64,000 nucleotides of DNA from Hypericum androsaemum (taxonomy: Eukaryota > Streptophyta > Magnoliopsida > Malpighiales > Hypericaceae), in assembly GCA_963995505.1 (NCBI GenBank), contig OZ023188.1, positions 1,550,001 to 1,614,000 of the forward strand, written 5' to 3'. Below the pieces are notes generated by a model. The model saw only the letters and a program-made list of their open reading frames with translations. It made no database searches and was not told the DNA's origin. Below, in pieces: positions 1 through 11,100 of the stretch. Positions within the stretch are counted from its first letter, which is position 1, and each line of letters begins with the position of its first letter. A program made the position numbers and the translations under genes.

Positions 1-635
1 ATAATAATATTTTTGCAATTGGTGATGCTTGGGCCTGACCACTTCAAAAGTTCGCGATTGGTCTGGACAGTTAAACAGGCCGCCGGATCATGCCCATATT
101 TAACACAATATATGTCCGATGTGCGAAAAAAAAAAACAAAATAAGATCTCTAGAAATTCTGCTCCTTTCTTTTGGTGCAAAAAATTGAAAATTCCATTCC
201 CAACTGATATGATTCGGAAATTTATACTAATTGATAATGGTATGTTCGATGGTACATAATCGTGCAGACGAAAGCATGACCAACTTAATTAGGTGATGAT
301 AATTTTAAATCATAGATTTAATTTGTGATCGAGTTGACTAATTTAGATTAATTAAATTGATGGAAATACTACTTTAGAAAAGGAGACACTGGGTTCAGAA
401 CCCGGTCTTCTTTCCTCTTAACTTATATATGAACTTGTGAGGGGATTATATAATGCGTACGCAACATTTAACTTCAAACAAGCATATAAACGATGTAAAT
501 CCGATCATCATAAACAATGATCTCTTTACGAACAGTCATTTTTCTACAAAAGTAGATGAATATTAATTTCAAGAGCGGATCATAAAATTTAAAACTTTTG
601 ATAAATTAGTCGGCTCGTGATAGAAAATACTGAAA
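1..635. other. Intergenic DNA with a short dispersed repeat
   Basis: No coding region is supported here. Bases 54-70 contain gattggtctggacagt, which recurs at about 5694-5711. Both sites lie next to a tgatgcttgggc motif, in opposite orientation in the two places, so a short dispersed repeat is likely. The rest is AT-rich unclassified sequence. Confidence 0.5.
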
Positions 636-1114
636 TGATATTCAATAGGCACTCGTACAACTTGATGTCCATCTTGAGACGGAAGTATAAAGTACCTTGG
701 ACATCATCAATCTGGACCAATTCCTCTTGCCATAAAGAAGTCTCATGTTCCTCCAACAACAGACATGTACGTACCTCGTCTTCTCATCCGGTCATCGCCC
801 ATAATTTGTAGGGTGCCCTTGTGCTGGTCGGAGTCAAACACCAAGCTGAAAGCGAACCACGCAGTGAACTCCCTCTCTCCGGTCATAGAGATAGAACCCT
901 TGGGCTCGCGCAACTGGGGTCGATTCCAGGCGGCTGCCTCGGGTCATCGGGTCGTCGAAGACCACCAGCGAACCGAATAGGTTGCCTAGCTGGGGTGGAG
1001 AGGTGACCCTTACCGAGGTTAGAGGTTTGCGGAGTTGGTGCCGTTGAAGAGGATGTCGTGGTAATAGAAGGAACAAAAACAATGTGCTTGCATGGTAGTT
1101 TCTGTTGGGAGATG
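636..1114 (-). pseudogene. Dirigent-protein pseudogene, 3' part
   Basis: On the minus strand, pieces of a dirigent (DIR) domain can be read in all three frames in the correct order: PCKHIVF, YYHDILFNGTNSAN, GNLFGSLVVFDDPMT, ARAQGFYLY, FAFSLVFDSDQHKGTLQIMG, SVVGGT, and DVQGTLYFRLKMDIKLYEC. Dirigent proteins are secreted beta-barrel proteins that guide stereoselective phenoxy-radical coupling (lignans, terpenoids). The copy is dead: at least four frame changes, a TAA after NGTNSANL, a TGA where the conserved GGTGDF should read Gly, and a one-base insertion just before the terminal Tyr-stop. Its signal-peptide end lies 3.3 kb away at 4420-4507, separated by the inserted LTR element. The family call is strong; the exact 3' limit is approximate. 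Confidence 0.8.
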
Positions 1115-1355
1115 TGTAATGTACTTGGTACTGAACTGAATAGAATTGGAAGTGGCAAGACTTTTAGGTAAATGTGTAGGTTGGTATAAATAGAAGATTA
1201 GTAGTGTACAGGAAGCATTCTGATATTTTGACAATTTCCCTAATAGAAACAGTTACGTTTCTTCTCTTCTTCCTTATTCTATCTCAATCTCTCTTTTCCC
1301 CAATTTCTATCAATTAGGGTTGTTGAATCCTAATCCCTTAATCAGGGACGTTACA
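1115..1355 (+). repeat. 5' LTR
   Basis: 241 bp beginning TGTAATGTAC and ending GGGACGTTACA, with TGTAA/TTACA inverted ends. A TATA box (tataaata, 1185-1192) gives it promoter capacity. It differs from the 3' LTR at two positions (a C/T in tgaactg and a C/T in atttccc). Confidence 0.95.
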
Positions 1356-1367
1356 TGGTATCAGAGC
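1356..1367 (+). other. Primer binding site (initiator tRNA-Met type)
   Basis: TGGTATCAGAGC follows the 5' LTR with no gap. It is the common plant retrotransposon primer site complementary to the 3' end of initiator methionine tRNA. Confidence 0.9.
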
Positions 1368-1410
1368 TCGTGAATCCTCGGATTTACTAGCTATTTCGTG
1401 TTGGAAGAAC

Positions 1411-2250
1411 ATGGAAGGACCGTTTTCCGTTTTTGGGCAGAAAGGTTCGCAGAAACCCCACATTCGCGAGGGGGGCGATGGCCGACACCATCTTCCCGGA
1501 ATGCTTCGCAAGGAACCCATGTCTATGGACATAAACCGACATTCTGAGTGCATCGATTACAATGGGTACCAGGGGTTTCAGGTCAAAAACCCAACGCTTT
1601 TCCGATACGAGTCGAAGAAGATGACGAAGGCTAGCGGGAACCAGTTCTTGGACGAATTCTTGAAAGAGTGGGCCTCGGAAATCCATGAGAACAAGGTAAA
1701 TACTTTCTTATCTCAAAGGGGTTTTCCTAGTCTCCCTTCATTTTTGGGCGTAAACCCGGAAGATTGGATTGATGGTTGTGAGGAGTATTTCGATGTTTAC
1801 CAATCTGTGGAGGCTTACCAATTTAGTCCAGTGGCGGATTTGTTGGTCGGTAGGGCGAAAGAGTGGTTCTCGTCGTGGTCCTTTCACGGTAGCGAAGAGG
1901 ATTATTGGGACGAATTTGTAGACGCCTTATGTGACTGTTTTGAGAATGAAGAGAAGGTTGATGAATCAGTGGTGAAGAATATGAGTATGGAGGAGTGTGT
2001 TGCGAAGAGGTGTGCTGTTACGTTATCTTCACCACCTGTGTTTGCTTTATCAGAACAAGTAAGTCATGGTAGCAAATCAGTTGAGGAAAAATGGAAGGTT
2101 GACGACAAAGAGGCTGAAGTTAGTGGAGTTTTGTTGTTCAAGCCTAATTTTTGTTGTCTTGTTGAGGCTTCCTGTGAAATTGAAGGTGAATCCAACAAAG
2201 ATTCTGATTCTGAAATTGCTATGAAGTTCGAGGCGATTCAAGAAGTGTAA
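1411..2250 (+). CDS. Gag-like N-terminal part of the LTR element frame
   Basis: 279 codons from the first ATG after the primer binding site to TAA at 2248-2250. The segment LLVGRAKEWFSSW followed by YWDEFVDALCDCF fits the retrotransposon gag core (RA..WF..W then W.EF..AL...F). That core normally makes the capsid of the virus-like particle. No zinc knuckle follows. The downstream frame is the same frame and stays open to 4143, so the TAA may be a recent nonsense mutation or a suppressed stop. I rate the gag assignment as likely rather than certain, because the flanking residues are unlike any family I can name. Confidence 0.65.
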   Translation: MEGPFSVFGQKGSQKPHIREGGDGRHHLPGMLRKEPMSMDINRHSECIDYNGYQGFQVKNPTLFRYESKKMTKASGNQFLDEFLKEWASEIHENKVNTFLSQRGFPSLPSFLGVNPEDWIDGCEEYFDVYQSVEAYQFSPVADLLVGRAKEWFSSWSFHGSEEDYWDEFVDALCDCFENEEKVDESVVKNMSMEECVAKRCAVTLSSPPVFALSEQVSHGSKSVEEKWKVDDKEAEVSGVLLFKPNFCCLVEASCEIEGESNKDSDSEIAMKFEAIQEV

Positions 2251-4143
2251 CCAAGGCATGAATCTGTCAAGAGTTCACAAATTATCTGTCAAGAATCTGG
2301 TAAACGATGCAATAAAGAAGAAAAAGTTGCTTCTGAATTTTATGAAGAAATTCTTGTTTGTGAAGCTAAGACAAAAGCTTTTGCGGTCAAGGATCACAAG
2401 TGTTTGAAGGTTTTTTGTACGGATGTGCTAGAAAATAGGGCTAAAGCTTGGTTTTTGTTGTTGATTTTGTACCATGAGGAGGTGAAATGGAGTAAGCTTG
2501 GAACTAAGTTGTGTTCTATGTTCACAGTGAAGGGCCATGATTCAGTGAAACAAGTTAGTGTCATTAAGAAATATGTGAGAAAGTTTGAGAAAATAAAGAC
2601 CAACATATTGCAGGGAATGGAAAGACAGGACACAAGTATTTTTGACAGCGAACGAACAGGTATTGAGCTGGTTGACTATGCTTACAAAACTGAGGAATCC
2701 ATTGTTGTTAGGTTGCTTATGAATGACAGAATTTTTGCTGACAATGATGATTATGATGGTATAATCGTTGAAGCCACATTTAGTACAGAGGAGTTGTTGA
2801 AATTAGAAAATGTTGTTGCAACAATAAGGGAAGCTGTGCCAATTGATCCAAGAAAGGTTGCAGTAGTAGTTTTGTTTAACAACAGGAGGGTGATTGCCAG
2901 AGCTTGTGATTGTGACAACGATCTATTCATATCTGAACTAGTTTTGGACCTTGCTCTATTATGCGTGCTGTATTTTTCCGGTGAAGTAGCAACCCGCAAG
3001 GTTGTTGAATTGTGCCTCACATTTGTGGTTGTTATCATGGAGCAGATCGAGAATCTCCTTTCCAAGTACAGGAAACTTGAAGCACGGGTTGTACAACTTG
3101 TATCAATGGGGTGTTCTCGTGAGCATTCGATAGCTGCTTTGTTGTTGAATGATGGGAATTCAAAGGAATCAATTGAATGGCTGTTTGAGGAAAGTGTAGT
3201 TGCAGATAAGTTTAAGGATTTTGATATTCTTGAGCTGTTATTGCATGTGGAGCTGCTGCCATGCTACTGGTTTGGGCATGGAAAGCACATGTCAATCTTC
3301 TTTTCCTTTCTACAATTAGTAAGGATGATCATGTGGGTAGAAGCTGCGGCTTTCATTAGCAACTATATTGTTTATTGGCTATTGCCTGATGATTCAGGAG
3401 CAACTAAAGAGGTGGAATCGAGTTGTTTAAATGGAGCCAGGTTGGATATAGTTCTGGAGAACCCAGAGAAGTTGAGAATTGTGGTATCTGTTGCAGGTTC
3501 GCCAATTCCTTTTCTAAAATTTTATGCGCCCCAGACAGAACTTGTTGTGTTAGACAGAGAAGAAGTTCATGCCGGAAGAAGAAAAATAGAAGCTGCTAGT
3601 CTGGAAATGTTTGCTACAGGTCGGAGATCACTTGAAGATTTTCTATTCATGTCCCTTCTGCAGCAGCACACAACCAAGCTGTTCTCTTATGTTGTGTCTT
3701 TTGGAGGAAGTTCACTGCTTTTCCAGCGATATGGTTGCTCCTTCAAGCTACTCACATACGAAGATGTGCAGATCCGACTGATGCGTGACATGACAAAAGT
3801 TCTTGATCATGATGGATGCAACTCTGCTATGCCTTTGGCAAGCCTGAAGCTGTTTGTTAAGATGCTTTATAAGGCTTCAAAGATCATTATTGACGGGCTA
3901 CTACAGTATGAATCTGTTGCTTACAACAATGCTTCTGATCCTACAAGTGCTAGGATTACATCCGATTCAATGGCTGCAATTAATGAACAAGTGCTTGCAA
4001 ATGATGTACATTTTCCTGACCAAGGAAGCAAACGGATCATGGTACATGTCTTGCATTCTGGGTGCCATTTGGATTCGAGTGCAGCACAATGGGGAGCAAC
4101 AGTCCAGAGGCGTGTTCGATGTTCTGATTTTCATGTTCCTTGA
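2251..4143 (+). CDS. Downstream open frame of the LTR element: second gag-like module and UBA-like domain
   Basis: Same frame as the upstream ORF, open for about 630 codons with no frameshift. A second gag-like signature (ENRAKAWFLL...VKWSKLGTKL) lies at about 2428-2515. At about 3073-3198 the frame encodes VVQLVSMGCSREHSIAALLL followed by NDGN and IEWLFEE, the pattern of a ubiquitin-associated (UBA) three-helix domain (MG-F/C loop, AL...GN..A..WL). The remaining 300 residues match nothing I recognise. The frame ends 35 bases before the 3' LTR, just before the polypurine tract. Inference: a host gene fragment carried in place of pol. There is no dedicated ATG, so translation would need readthrough or reinitiation. 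Confidence 0.55.
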   Translation, partial: PRHESVKSSQIICQESGKRCNKEEKVASEFYEEILVCEAKTKAFAVKDHKCLKVFCTDVLENRAKAWFLLLILYHEEVKWSKLGTKLCSMFTVKGHDSVKQVSVIKKYVRKFEKIKTNILQGMERQDTSIFDSERTGIELVDYAYKTEESIVVRLLMNDRIFADNDDYDGIIVEATFSTEELLKLENVVATIREAVPIDPRKVAVVVLFNNRRVIARACDCDNDLFISELVLDLALLCVLYFSGEVATRKVVELCLTFVVVIMEQIENLLSKYRKLEARVVQLVSMGCSREHSIAALLLNDGNSKESIEWLFEESVVADKFKDFDILELLLHVELLPCYWFGHGKHMSIFFSFLQLVRMIMWVEAAAFISNYIVYWLLPDDSGATKEVESSCLNGARLDIVLENPEKLRIVVSVAGSPIPFLKFYAPQTELVVLDREEVHAGRRKIEAASLEMFATGRRSLEDFLFMSLLQQHTTKLFSYVVSFGGSSLLFQRYGCSFKLLTYEDVQIRLMRDMTKVLDHDGCNSAMPLASLKLFVKMLYKASKIIIDGLLQYESVAYNNASDPTSARITSDSMAAINEQVLANDVHFPDQGSKRIMVHVLHSGCHLDSSAAQWGATVQRRVRCSDFHVP

Positions 4144-4165
4144 ACCTTGAGGACAATGTTCATTT

Positions 4166-4178
4166 GGAAGGGAGGAGT
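4166..4178 (+). other. Polypurine tract
   Basis: ggaagggaggagt lies immediately before the TG of the 3' LTR. It is the expected plus-strand primer for LTR retrotransposon reverse transcription. Confidence 0.85.
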
Positions 4179-4419
4179 TGTAATGTACTTGGTACTGAAT
4201 TGAATAGAATTGGAAGTGGCAAGACTTTTAGGTAAATGTGTAGGTTGGTATAAATAGAAGATTAGTAGTGTACAGGAAGCATTCTGATATTTTGACAATT
4301 TTCCTAATAGAAACAGTTACGTTTCTTCTCTTCTTCCTTATTCTATCTCAATCTCTCTTTTCCCCAATTTCTATCAATTAGGGTTGTTGAATCCTAATCC
4401 CTTAATCAGGGACGTTACA
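4179..4419 (+). repeat. 3' LTR
   Basis: 241 bp, same length as the 5' LTR, ending GACGTTACA and followed directly by the AGATG target duplication. Confidence 0.95.
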
Positions 4420-4507
4420 AGATGGCGTTGGTATTTGATTCGAGTTCGAAGAGGAAGATCAGGAAGAAGAAGATGAACAGGAGAGTACGTACTTCTAGAT
4501 GTCTCAT
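4420..4507 (-). pseudogene. Dirigent pseudogene, 5' signal-peptide part
   Basis: Read on the minus strand from ATG at 4507-4505: a short basic start followed by LLFIFFFLIFLF and ELESNTNA, a typical secretory signal peptide. The frame reaches the AGATG target duplication, and removing the LTR element joins it to the PCKHIVF segment at 1114 and below. This shows that both halves belong to one gene interrupted by the insertion. Confidence 0.75.
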
Positions 4508-6111
4508 CTTGTAACTAGGTAGTTCTAAGGGTTGGACTCTTTAACATTCTTTGTTTATACTAGACACTCTTTTCTTTTGCAGCTTTCGGTGGCTTCTGGT
4601 TCCGAGCTCCATCTTCGATATCGTGTTACAATCTTCGTAACAAACTCAAAATCCAAAATCCAAAATCAGTTAACTATGGAATGGGTTTAATGAAGTATCG
4701 AGCACAGCTAGATTGCCCGAACATCATTGAGAAAATATTGCTTTTTATATTTAGAGTAGACATTAAAAAACTAAAAGGTATCAAAGAGTATTTAGCTTAG
4801 CGGTACAAAGACTGCTGGTGTGGTGTAAAAAATTTACCTTTCAAAAAAAATTAAAGAACTAAGAGGTGCAGAGGCAGAAGAGGTCAGAAGATGGTGCAAG
4901 GGCACCACAAACACAAACACAAACAACGAATGGCAATGGGTAGATGGACCCACATCATTATCCTTCTTTTCTTTTTGCATAGTAAATCTAGATCCTTATT
5001 TTTATATTTTTTACAAAAAAATTCGGATAGGATTTCAGTTCTAAAAATCAGTCATGATTAGGACGATATACAAGTTCGTTGTATTTAAAAATTATTTTAT
5101 TTTTAAAATTAAATTGTCATTTGATTATTCTCAAATAGCAAGAGTTCTAAAATGTAAATACAATTAATTTGTTAGTTAAAACTAATCAATATGAAAAAAA
5201 CTAAACAAGTAAATCCAAAAAAAATTGATGTTAGATATGTTGAGTGGTATTATGTTTGATAATTAATAAACAAATAGATTATTTTTAAAAAATCGAATAG
5301 AACTTATAGATCCATATTCATGCCCTCATACTTTTAAAATATAGAAATATTGTTACGTGTCTATAACCTGTCAAAATCAACAAATTTTATACCTTCAGGT
5401 GTGAATCGGTAGACCTTTGAAGTTCTAATTGCTACGGAAAGCTGCAAAAGAGAGGAGGCGGGTAGGGGTCACCGCACCAATCAAAACGAATTTCAATTAA
5501 CCAAATGCCCTCACGCCCTAGGCATGTGCTACGTCACTTGGTATGAAAAAATTACGAATGCATCTATGTTTCTCCCATCGGCGATAAATATCAGAAATTA
5601 TTTGGGCTCTCTCTCACGTCCAAAGTTCCGATAGATAGCTTGTTATAGGCCAATTTGGTGAACCTAAAGGCTAGGACCAGACCGTAAATTGTATGATTGG
5701 TCTGGACAGTCGAGTTGAGCGTGCCCAAGCATCATCCATATCTAAAGCAATAATACTTATCAAAAAGTAAATAAATAAATAATCTAATGGGTAATAAATA
5801 ATGATAAAAAATCCTTGATTTATATAATGCACTAACAGAGTCACTATAAAAAATTTTAATCCCTAAATTTTAAGAAATTGAACACATTATTTTATCAATC
5901 TGTTTTGTGTTCAATAATTTTGGATCTCGAAGAAGGAAATCAGTATCTTTGATTCTTGTCGTGGATGGTATGTAGTATCTCAAGTTAGCATATGAACTTT
6001 GACATTCTTTTTATCGTACACTCTCAAGGTTTTTTGCTATGCTTCTTACGCGAGTTTGCAAGCAATTCAGTTGAGTCAGTCTTTTGATTTGGTTCACCAT
6101 TTTCACTTTCA
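4508..6111. other. AT-rich intergenic DNA
   Basis: No gene is supported. It would contain the former promoter side of the dirigent gene. A small hairpin (ccagacc...ggtctgg at about 5677-5708) belongs to the short repeat also seen at the window start. Confidence 0.5.
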
Positions 6112-6170
6112 TTTACAGAAAAAAAATAAGTTGCCCTTGGGTATATCGCCATCAAGAGAAGAGTTTTAGA

Positions 6171-8033
6171 ATGGATCCCGAATACCTCCCCGACCCCTCT
6201 CTCCCCTCACCGCAACCACCCGTCCCCAAGCCGCCTGACGACAACTCTCCTCCACTCGCCCCAGCAACATCTACTCAACTGTCCTCCATGGCCCCCCTCC
6301 AAACCTCCCCTTCCATAAGCTCCAACCCCGCGACACCAGCTGACCGTCACCCCTCTCCCCACCTAGCCCCCTCCCAACTCACCCCACCGTCGCGAAAACC
6401 TACCCCCTCCCCAACCTCCAATTCCCTCCCGTCCCAGGCCCCCTTCCCAACCCCCAACACCCAATCGAACCCGACCAACCCCCCATCTTCGAATTCCCCT
6501 TTGCCTGCTGGGGAAAACCCTAATTCGAAAAGGTCATATAGGGACTCGGTCAACAGTCACAATGGGAAACCTATCCCAAGCCTTCGTGAGTCCGAGGAAG
6601 ATTGGATTGGCTCGGGAGCGGTATCCCTGGACCTGATATCTAATCCATCCCAACCACACCTCATCCTCACTCAATATGCAGATGAGAAGCTTGACGAGCC
6701 ATGGAAGCGAACTGTGGTGGTCAAGGTGCTTGGCAGGATGGTTGGCTACCGTGCGCTGCTCAACAGGCTTCACCAACTTTGGAACCCGCGAGGGGGCATG
6801 AGGCTAGTGGACCTACTGTATGGTTACTTCCTTGTGTGCTTTGCTGACCCTGAAGATTACAACACAGCGATGTTAGGGGGTCCTTGGTTATACCTGGACC
6901 ACTACATTACCGTCCAACCATGGGATGCTGACTTTGTCCCTACGGAGAAGGAAGTCTCGCATACAAAGGTCTGGATTCGCCTCCCGAACCTCCCAATGCG
7001 CTACTATAACAACAATCTCCTTAAATGTGTAGCTACAGCTTTGGGGAACCCTGTCAAGTTGGATCCGAATACGGAGGAAAAAGCTCGCGGTCAGTTTGCT
7101 AGAGTTTGTGTGGAAATGGACATCTCCACCCCCTGGTAGGAGAGGTCAAGATTGGTAATCATGTCCAAAAGGTTGAGTATGAAAGCCTCCACACCATCTG
7201 CTTTGGTTGTGGTAGGTATGGTCACTTGCAGGAGCATTGTTCTTATGGTTGCAGGAGCAGCTTGGACAAACCTGCCTCCGAGGCCGGAGGATGGCGGAAG
7301 CTCGAGCAGCCAAGGCAACACCGGTGAAGCTATGGAAAAACCTAGCACTCCTGTTCCCAAGGCTCAAGAAACTAATTTGGGCCCTTGGATGATAGTTTCC
7401 AAGAAAGGTAGAGCAGCTAGACCTGCAGCTTTCAAAAGTGAGCCAGGAGCTGGGAATAGGTTTGGCGCTCTTTCCCCCCCGGACAATGACAGTGTCGACC
7501 TGGTCTTGGAGCGCAACCAACCGAAAGGCCCAGTCCAGGTGTTTTCAAGCCAAAGTAGGCCAAGCTCTAAACCCAGCGCCTCTAGGCCAGCCAAGAACCC
7601 GAAACCTACCCCAACAAAAAAACCTTTCACCCCAGTCCAAAACCAATCCAACCCGAGCCCCAACCTGAAACGAGCCAGAAAGGATGAAAACACTATTAAC
7701 ATTAAGCTCCAAGCAGCCATTGATCGAGCCAGAACTCCGAAGGAGAACATCCACCCCAACCCAAATATGACCCCCACCCCAGAAATGTCCAAACCGTTAC
7801 CTCACCCAATTGCCTCTCTTACAAACCTCTCCAACCCCTCCCAAGCCAAGCTGAGCCACCCAAACACAAACCAGCCCATGGACCACCACTCATCTGACCC
7901 GCCTGACACAGAGCCCTTCTTTGAAACTACTTCAGACCTGGACCCTTCCTTTTCCAGCCATAGCAATCACCACTCAGAGCTTAATCCATTGATTGAGGGT
8001 CGGGAAGAGCCCGTCCCTATGTCTGAAGTCTAA
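6171..8033 (+). pseudogene. LINE ORF1 (DUF4283 / CCHC gag-like protein), frame-disrupted
   Basis: From ATG 6171 a Pro/Ser-rich N-terminus (about 130 residues) leads into a DUF4283 domain (WKRTVVVKVLGRMVGY ... GPWLYLDHYITVQPW), which normally binds RNA to form the LINE ribonucleoprotein. The frame stops at TAG 7137-7139, where a C appears to be missing from the run before ctggtagg. The CCHC zinc knuckle (CFGCGRYGHLQEHC, about 7196-7240) is in another frame, and the original frame resumes with LGPWMIVSKKGR. Two roughly compensating indels therefore break the gene. The upstream in-frame Met at 6084 lies outside the element and is rejected. Confidence 0.88.
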
Positions 8034-8101
8034 AGCCCTATTCTCTCCCTCCCTCTATTCACCGCCCTTTCTAGACTTTACCTTTATCTAAACCCTTCCA
8101 A

Positions 8102-11100
8102 ATGGCACACAACCCAACCGACTCAGCCCCTGGCCTCTTGGGGTTTAAAATTTTGGTTTGGAATTGCTGTGGAGCAAAGAAGGCTGGCTTCATGAGAGCC
8201 TTCAAATATCTGCTACGTATACATGGCTTTAGCCTCGCAGCCCTTCTCGAGACCCAAATCAGTGGGAGTGCAGCAGAGGCAGTGTGCCGCAAGACAGGCT
8301 TGGCTTATTTTTGTGTGGAAGCAATTGGTCGTAGGGGGGGAATCTGGCTGCTATGGGGCCCATCTATGTCCGTGAAGGTTCTAGTGGCCAAAAGCCAATT
8401 TATCCATGTTGAGGCCTCGTTCCAGAACCAGCAACCTTCTCTCATTACTTTTGTTTATGCTCCTCCGCCTGTTTCTGGGCTGGAAAGATACTGGGATGAG
8501 ATTGCCGCCCTTGCACCCCCCAACCCGATCCCATGGCTCATTGTGGGAGACTTCAATGCCATCACCATGTTGGAGGAGCGTAAAGGAGGTTCCGGCAAGC
8601 TCCAATTACAGGATCACAGGTTGGCCAGCTGGATAAATAGACAGAGTTTAATTGATTTAGGCTATTTTGGTTCCCCGTTTACTTGGTCAAGGAGTTCGGG
8701 CCACGGTGGTCGGGTGTCCAAACGCCTTGACAGAGCTCTCTGTAATGATAACTGGAGGGGGCATTGGCCCGAAGGAAAGGTCCACCACCTCGCTCGCTTC
8801 CAATCGGATCACTCTCCCTTGCTGGTGCACTTCTCAGACCAGGATTATGGCTGTAGAGCAAGGCGACCATTTCGCTTCCAAGCGGCATGGCTATCCCATC
8901 CCAGCTTTTCTCGGGTGGTTGAAGCGAAGTGGAACCCGAACAAAGAGATCGAGGAGGCCCTAGAGGAGCTCAAGACTGAGTTAAAAGATTGGAACGTTAA
9001 AGTCTTCGGGAATATTGAGCGAAGAAAGAAGAGATTGTATGCTAGACTTTGTGGCCTTCAGAAAGCCATCGATCAGAGACCTAATAAAGGGCTGGAGGCG
9101 CTGGACAGTAAGCTACGGCAGGACCTGGATCAAGTTCTGCAGCAGGAAGAAACCATCTGGCTCCAAAAGTCCCGTGAGAAATGGGTTACCAACGGAGATA
9201 GGAACACCAAGTTCTTCCACACTACCACGATCGTAAGGAGAAGGGGGAACAAGATTGAGCGACTCAAGGATGCGGCCGGGGACTGGCTGGATTCTAGTAC
9301 GGACCTTGAACGGCTGGCGGTAGACTTTTATAAGACTCTTTATAAGGCTGAACCAGGCACCCGAGATAATAATCTCCCTAAGGATTTTTTCTCGGGTTGG
9401 ACAGCTAAGGAACTTAGCCTGGTTTCGAGACCGGTATCCCTGAAAGAGATCAGAGAAGCTTTATTCAGTATGGCCCCTATTAAGGCCCCGGGGGTGGATG
9501 GATTCCAAGCTATTTTCTTCCAAAGATGTTGGGGGGTAGTCAAACCCTCTCTCCAGAACTACATTACCCGAGCCTTTGAAACCTGCACCATCACTCCTAG
9601 CCTGAACGATACCCTGCTGGTCCTTGTACCCAAGATTCCTTCTCCCGAAACCCTCCAACAAATGAGACCCATAAGCCTTTACAATGTACCTTATAAGCTC
9701 CTTACCAAAATTATCGTCTCCAGGCTAAGAACCAAGCTTCCGGAACTGATTTCTCCTGCCCAAGGAAGTTTTGTCCCTGAGCGACAGATTTCTGATAATG
9801 TTGTTGTTTTGCAGGAAGTCATACATTCAATGAGACGTAAGCGTGGTGCCAAAGGTTGGATGGCTATTAAACTTGACCTCGAGAAGGCCTATGATAGACT
9901 AAGCTGGGAATTTATCAAGGAGACCATTTGTGATGCAGGGCTGCCAAGAAACCTAATTTGTTTGATCATGAGTTTTGTGACAGGTTCTTCGATGAGAGTT
10001 ATGTGGAATGGAGAAATGACAAACCCCTTTACTCCGTCGCGAGGCCTCAGACAAGGAGACCCGCTCTCCCCGTATATTTTTATCTTATGCATGGAGAGAT
10101 TAGCTCACTGGATTTTGCAGGCTACTCGGAGGAAGGAATGGAAACCGATTCGCCTCACTAGACAAGGCCCAGAAGTAACACACCTATTCTTTGCGGATGA
10201 CGTTGTTTTGTTCGCAGAGGCCACTCTTGAACAGGTCAACCTCATCAAACATGGCCTGGAGATCTTCTGCAGTGCCTCGGGCCAAAAAGTGAGTGAAGCC
10301 AAATCAAGAGTGTTTTTCTCCTCCAACATACCTTCGGAGAAAGGGAAACTTCTCAGTGATCGTCTTGGCATCATGGCTACGAAGGATCTCGGGAAGTACT
10401 TGGGTATTCCTACTCTTCATGACCGCATAAACAAAGATACTTTTCAGTATCTATTAGACAAGGCTCAGGCAAGACTTGCGGGGTGGAGAGCCAAGCAACT
10501 TACCTTGGGCGTGTGTGAGAAGCTTGATAGAATTTGTCGAGATTTTATTTGGGGTGATTCCCTAGAGAGCAAGCATGTCCACCTTGTGAATTGGCACGAA
10601 GTGTGCAAACCAAAGGGGAAAGGAGGCTTGGGAATTAGGAGTGCTAGAAATGCTAACACTGCCCTGATAATGAAACTCGGCTGGCGCTATGCCACCGATC
10701 CGAATACGTTGTGGGCCCAAATCCTGTCTAAGAAGTACTCGAAAGAGCTGCAGTTTCCAAGAGTCAAAGAAGGCTGCTCTAAGCCTTCGGCGATCTGGTC
10801 CGGGCTTCTGAAAATTGCAGCCCAATTAGAACAAGGCCTCAGATGGTCGATTGGCGATGGCCAGCGTGTCTATTTTTGGACGGATGAGTGGCTGCCAGGG
10901 ACACACGCCCTTGCAAATAGCCTAACTAGCTCTATCCCATCTGCCGTGCTTCAAGCCAAGGTCAAAGATTACTGGTGTTATGAGTCAGGATGAAAATGGG
11001 ATATTCTAGATAACTTATTGCCCGAGGATATCAAACAAAAGATGCTAGCTGTAGTAGTGGATTTCCCCGGCCTAACCTCAGACTCTTTCTCCTGGATCCA

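Larger units (their letters stand above)
1115..4419 (+). mobile_element. Young non-autonomous LTR retrotransposon with gag-like and UBA-like coding sequence
   Basis: Complete structure. Direct LTRs lie at 1115-1355 and 4179-4419 (241 bp each, TG...CA ends, 2 substitutions between them). The target duplication AGATG is at 1110-1114 and 4420-4424. A tRNA-Met-type primer binding site, TGGTATCAGAGC, abuts the 5' LTR, and a purine tract precedes the 3' LTR. The 2.8-kb interior has no recognisable protease, RT, RNase H or integrase. It holds one frame (1411-4143) broken only by TAA at 2248-2250, so it must rely on enzymes from another element. It sits inside the dirigent pseudogene. The near-identical LTRs indicate a recent insertion. 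Confidence 0.93.

Noticed and set aside
8679..8888. Antisense frames inside LINE ORF2
   Set aside because: Overlap the endonuclease coding sequence and have no recognisable content.
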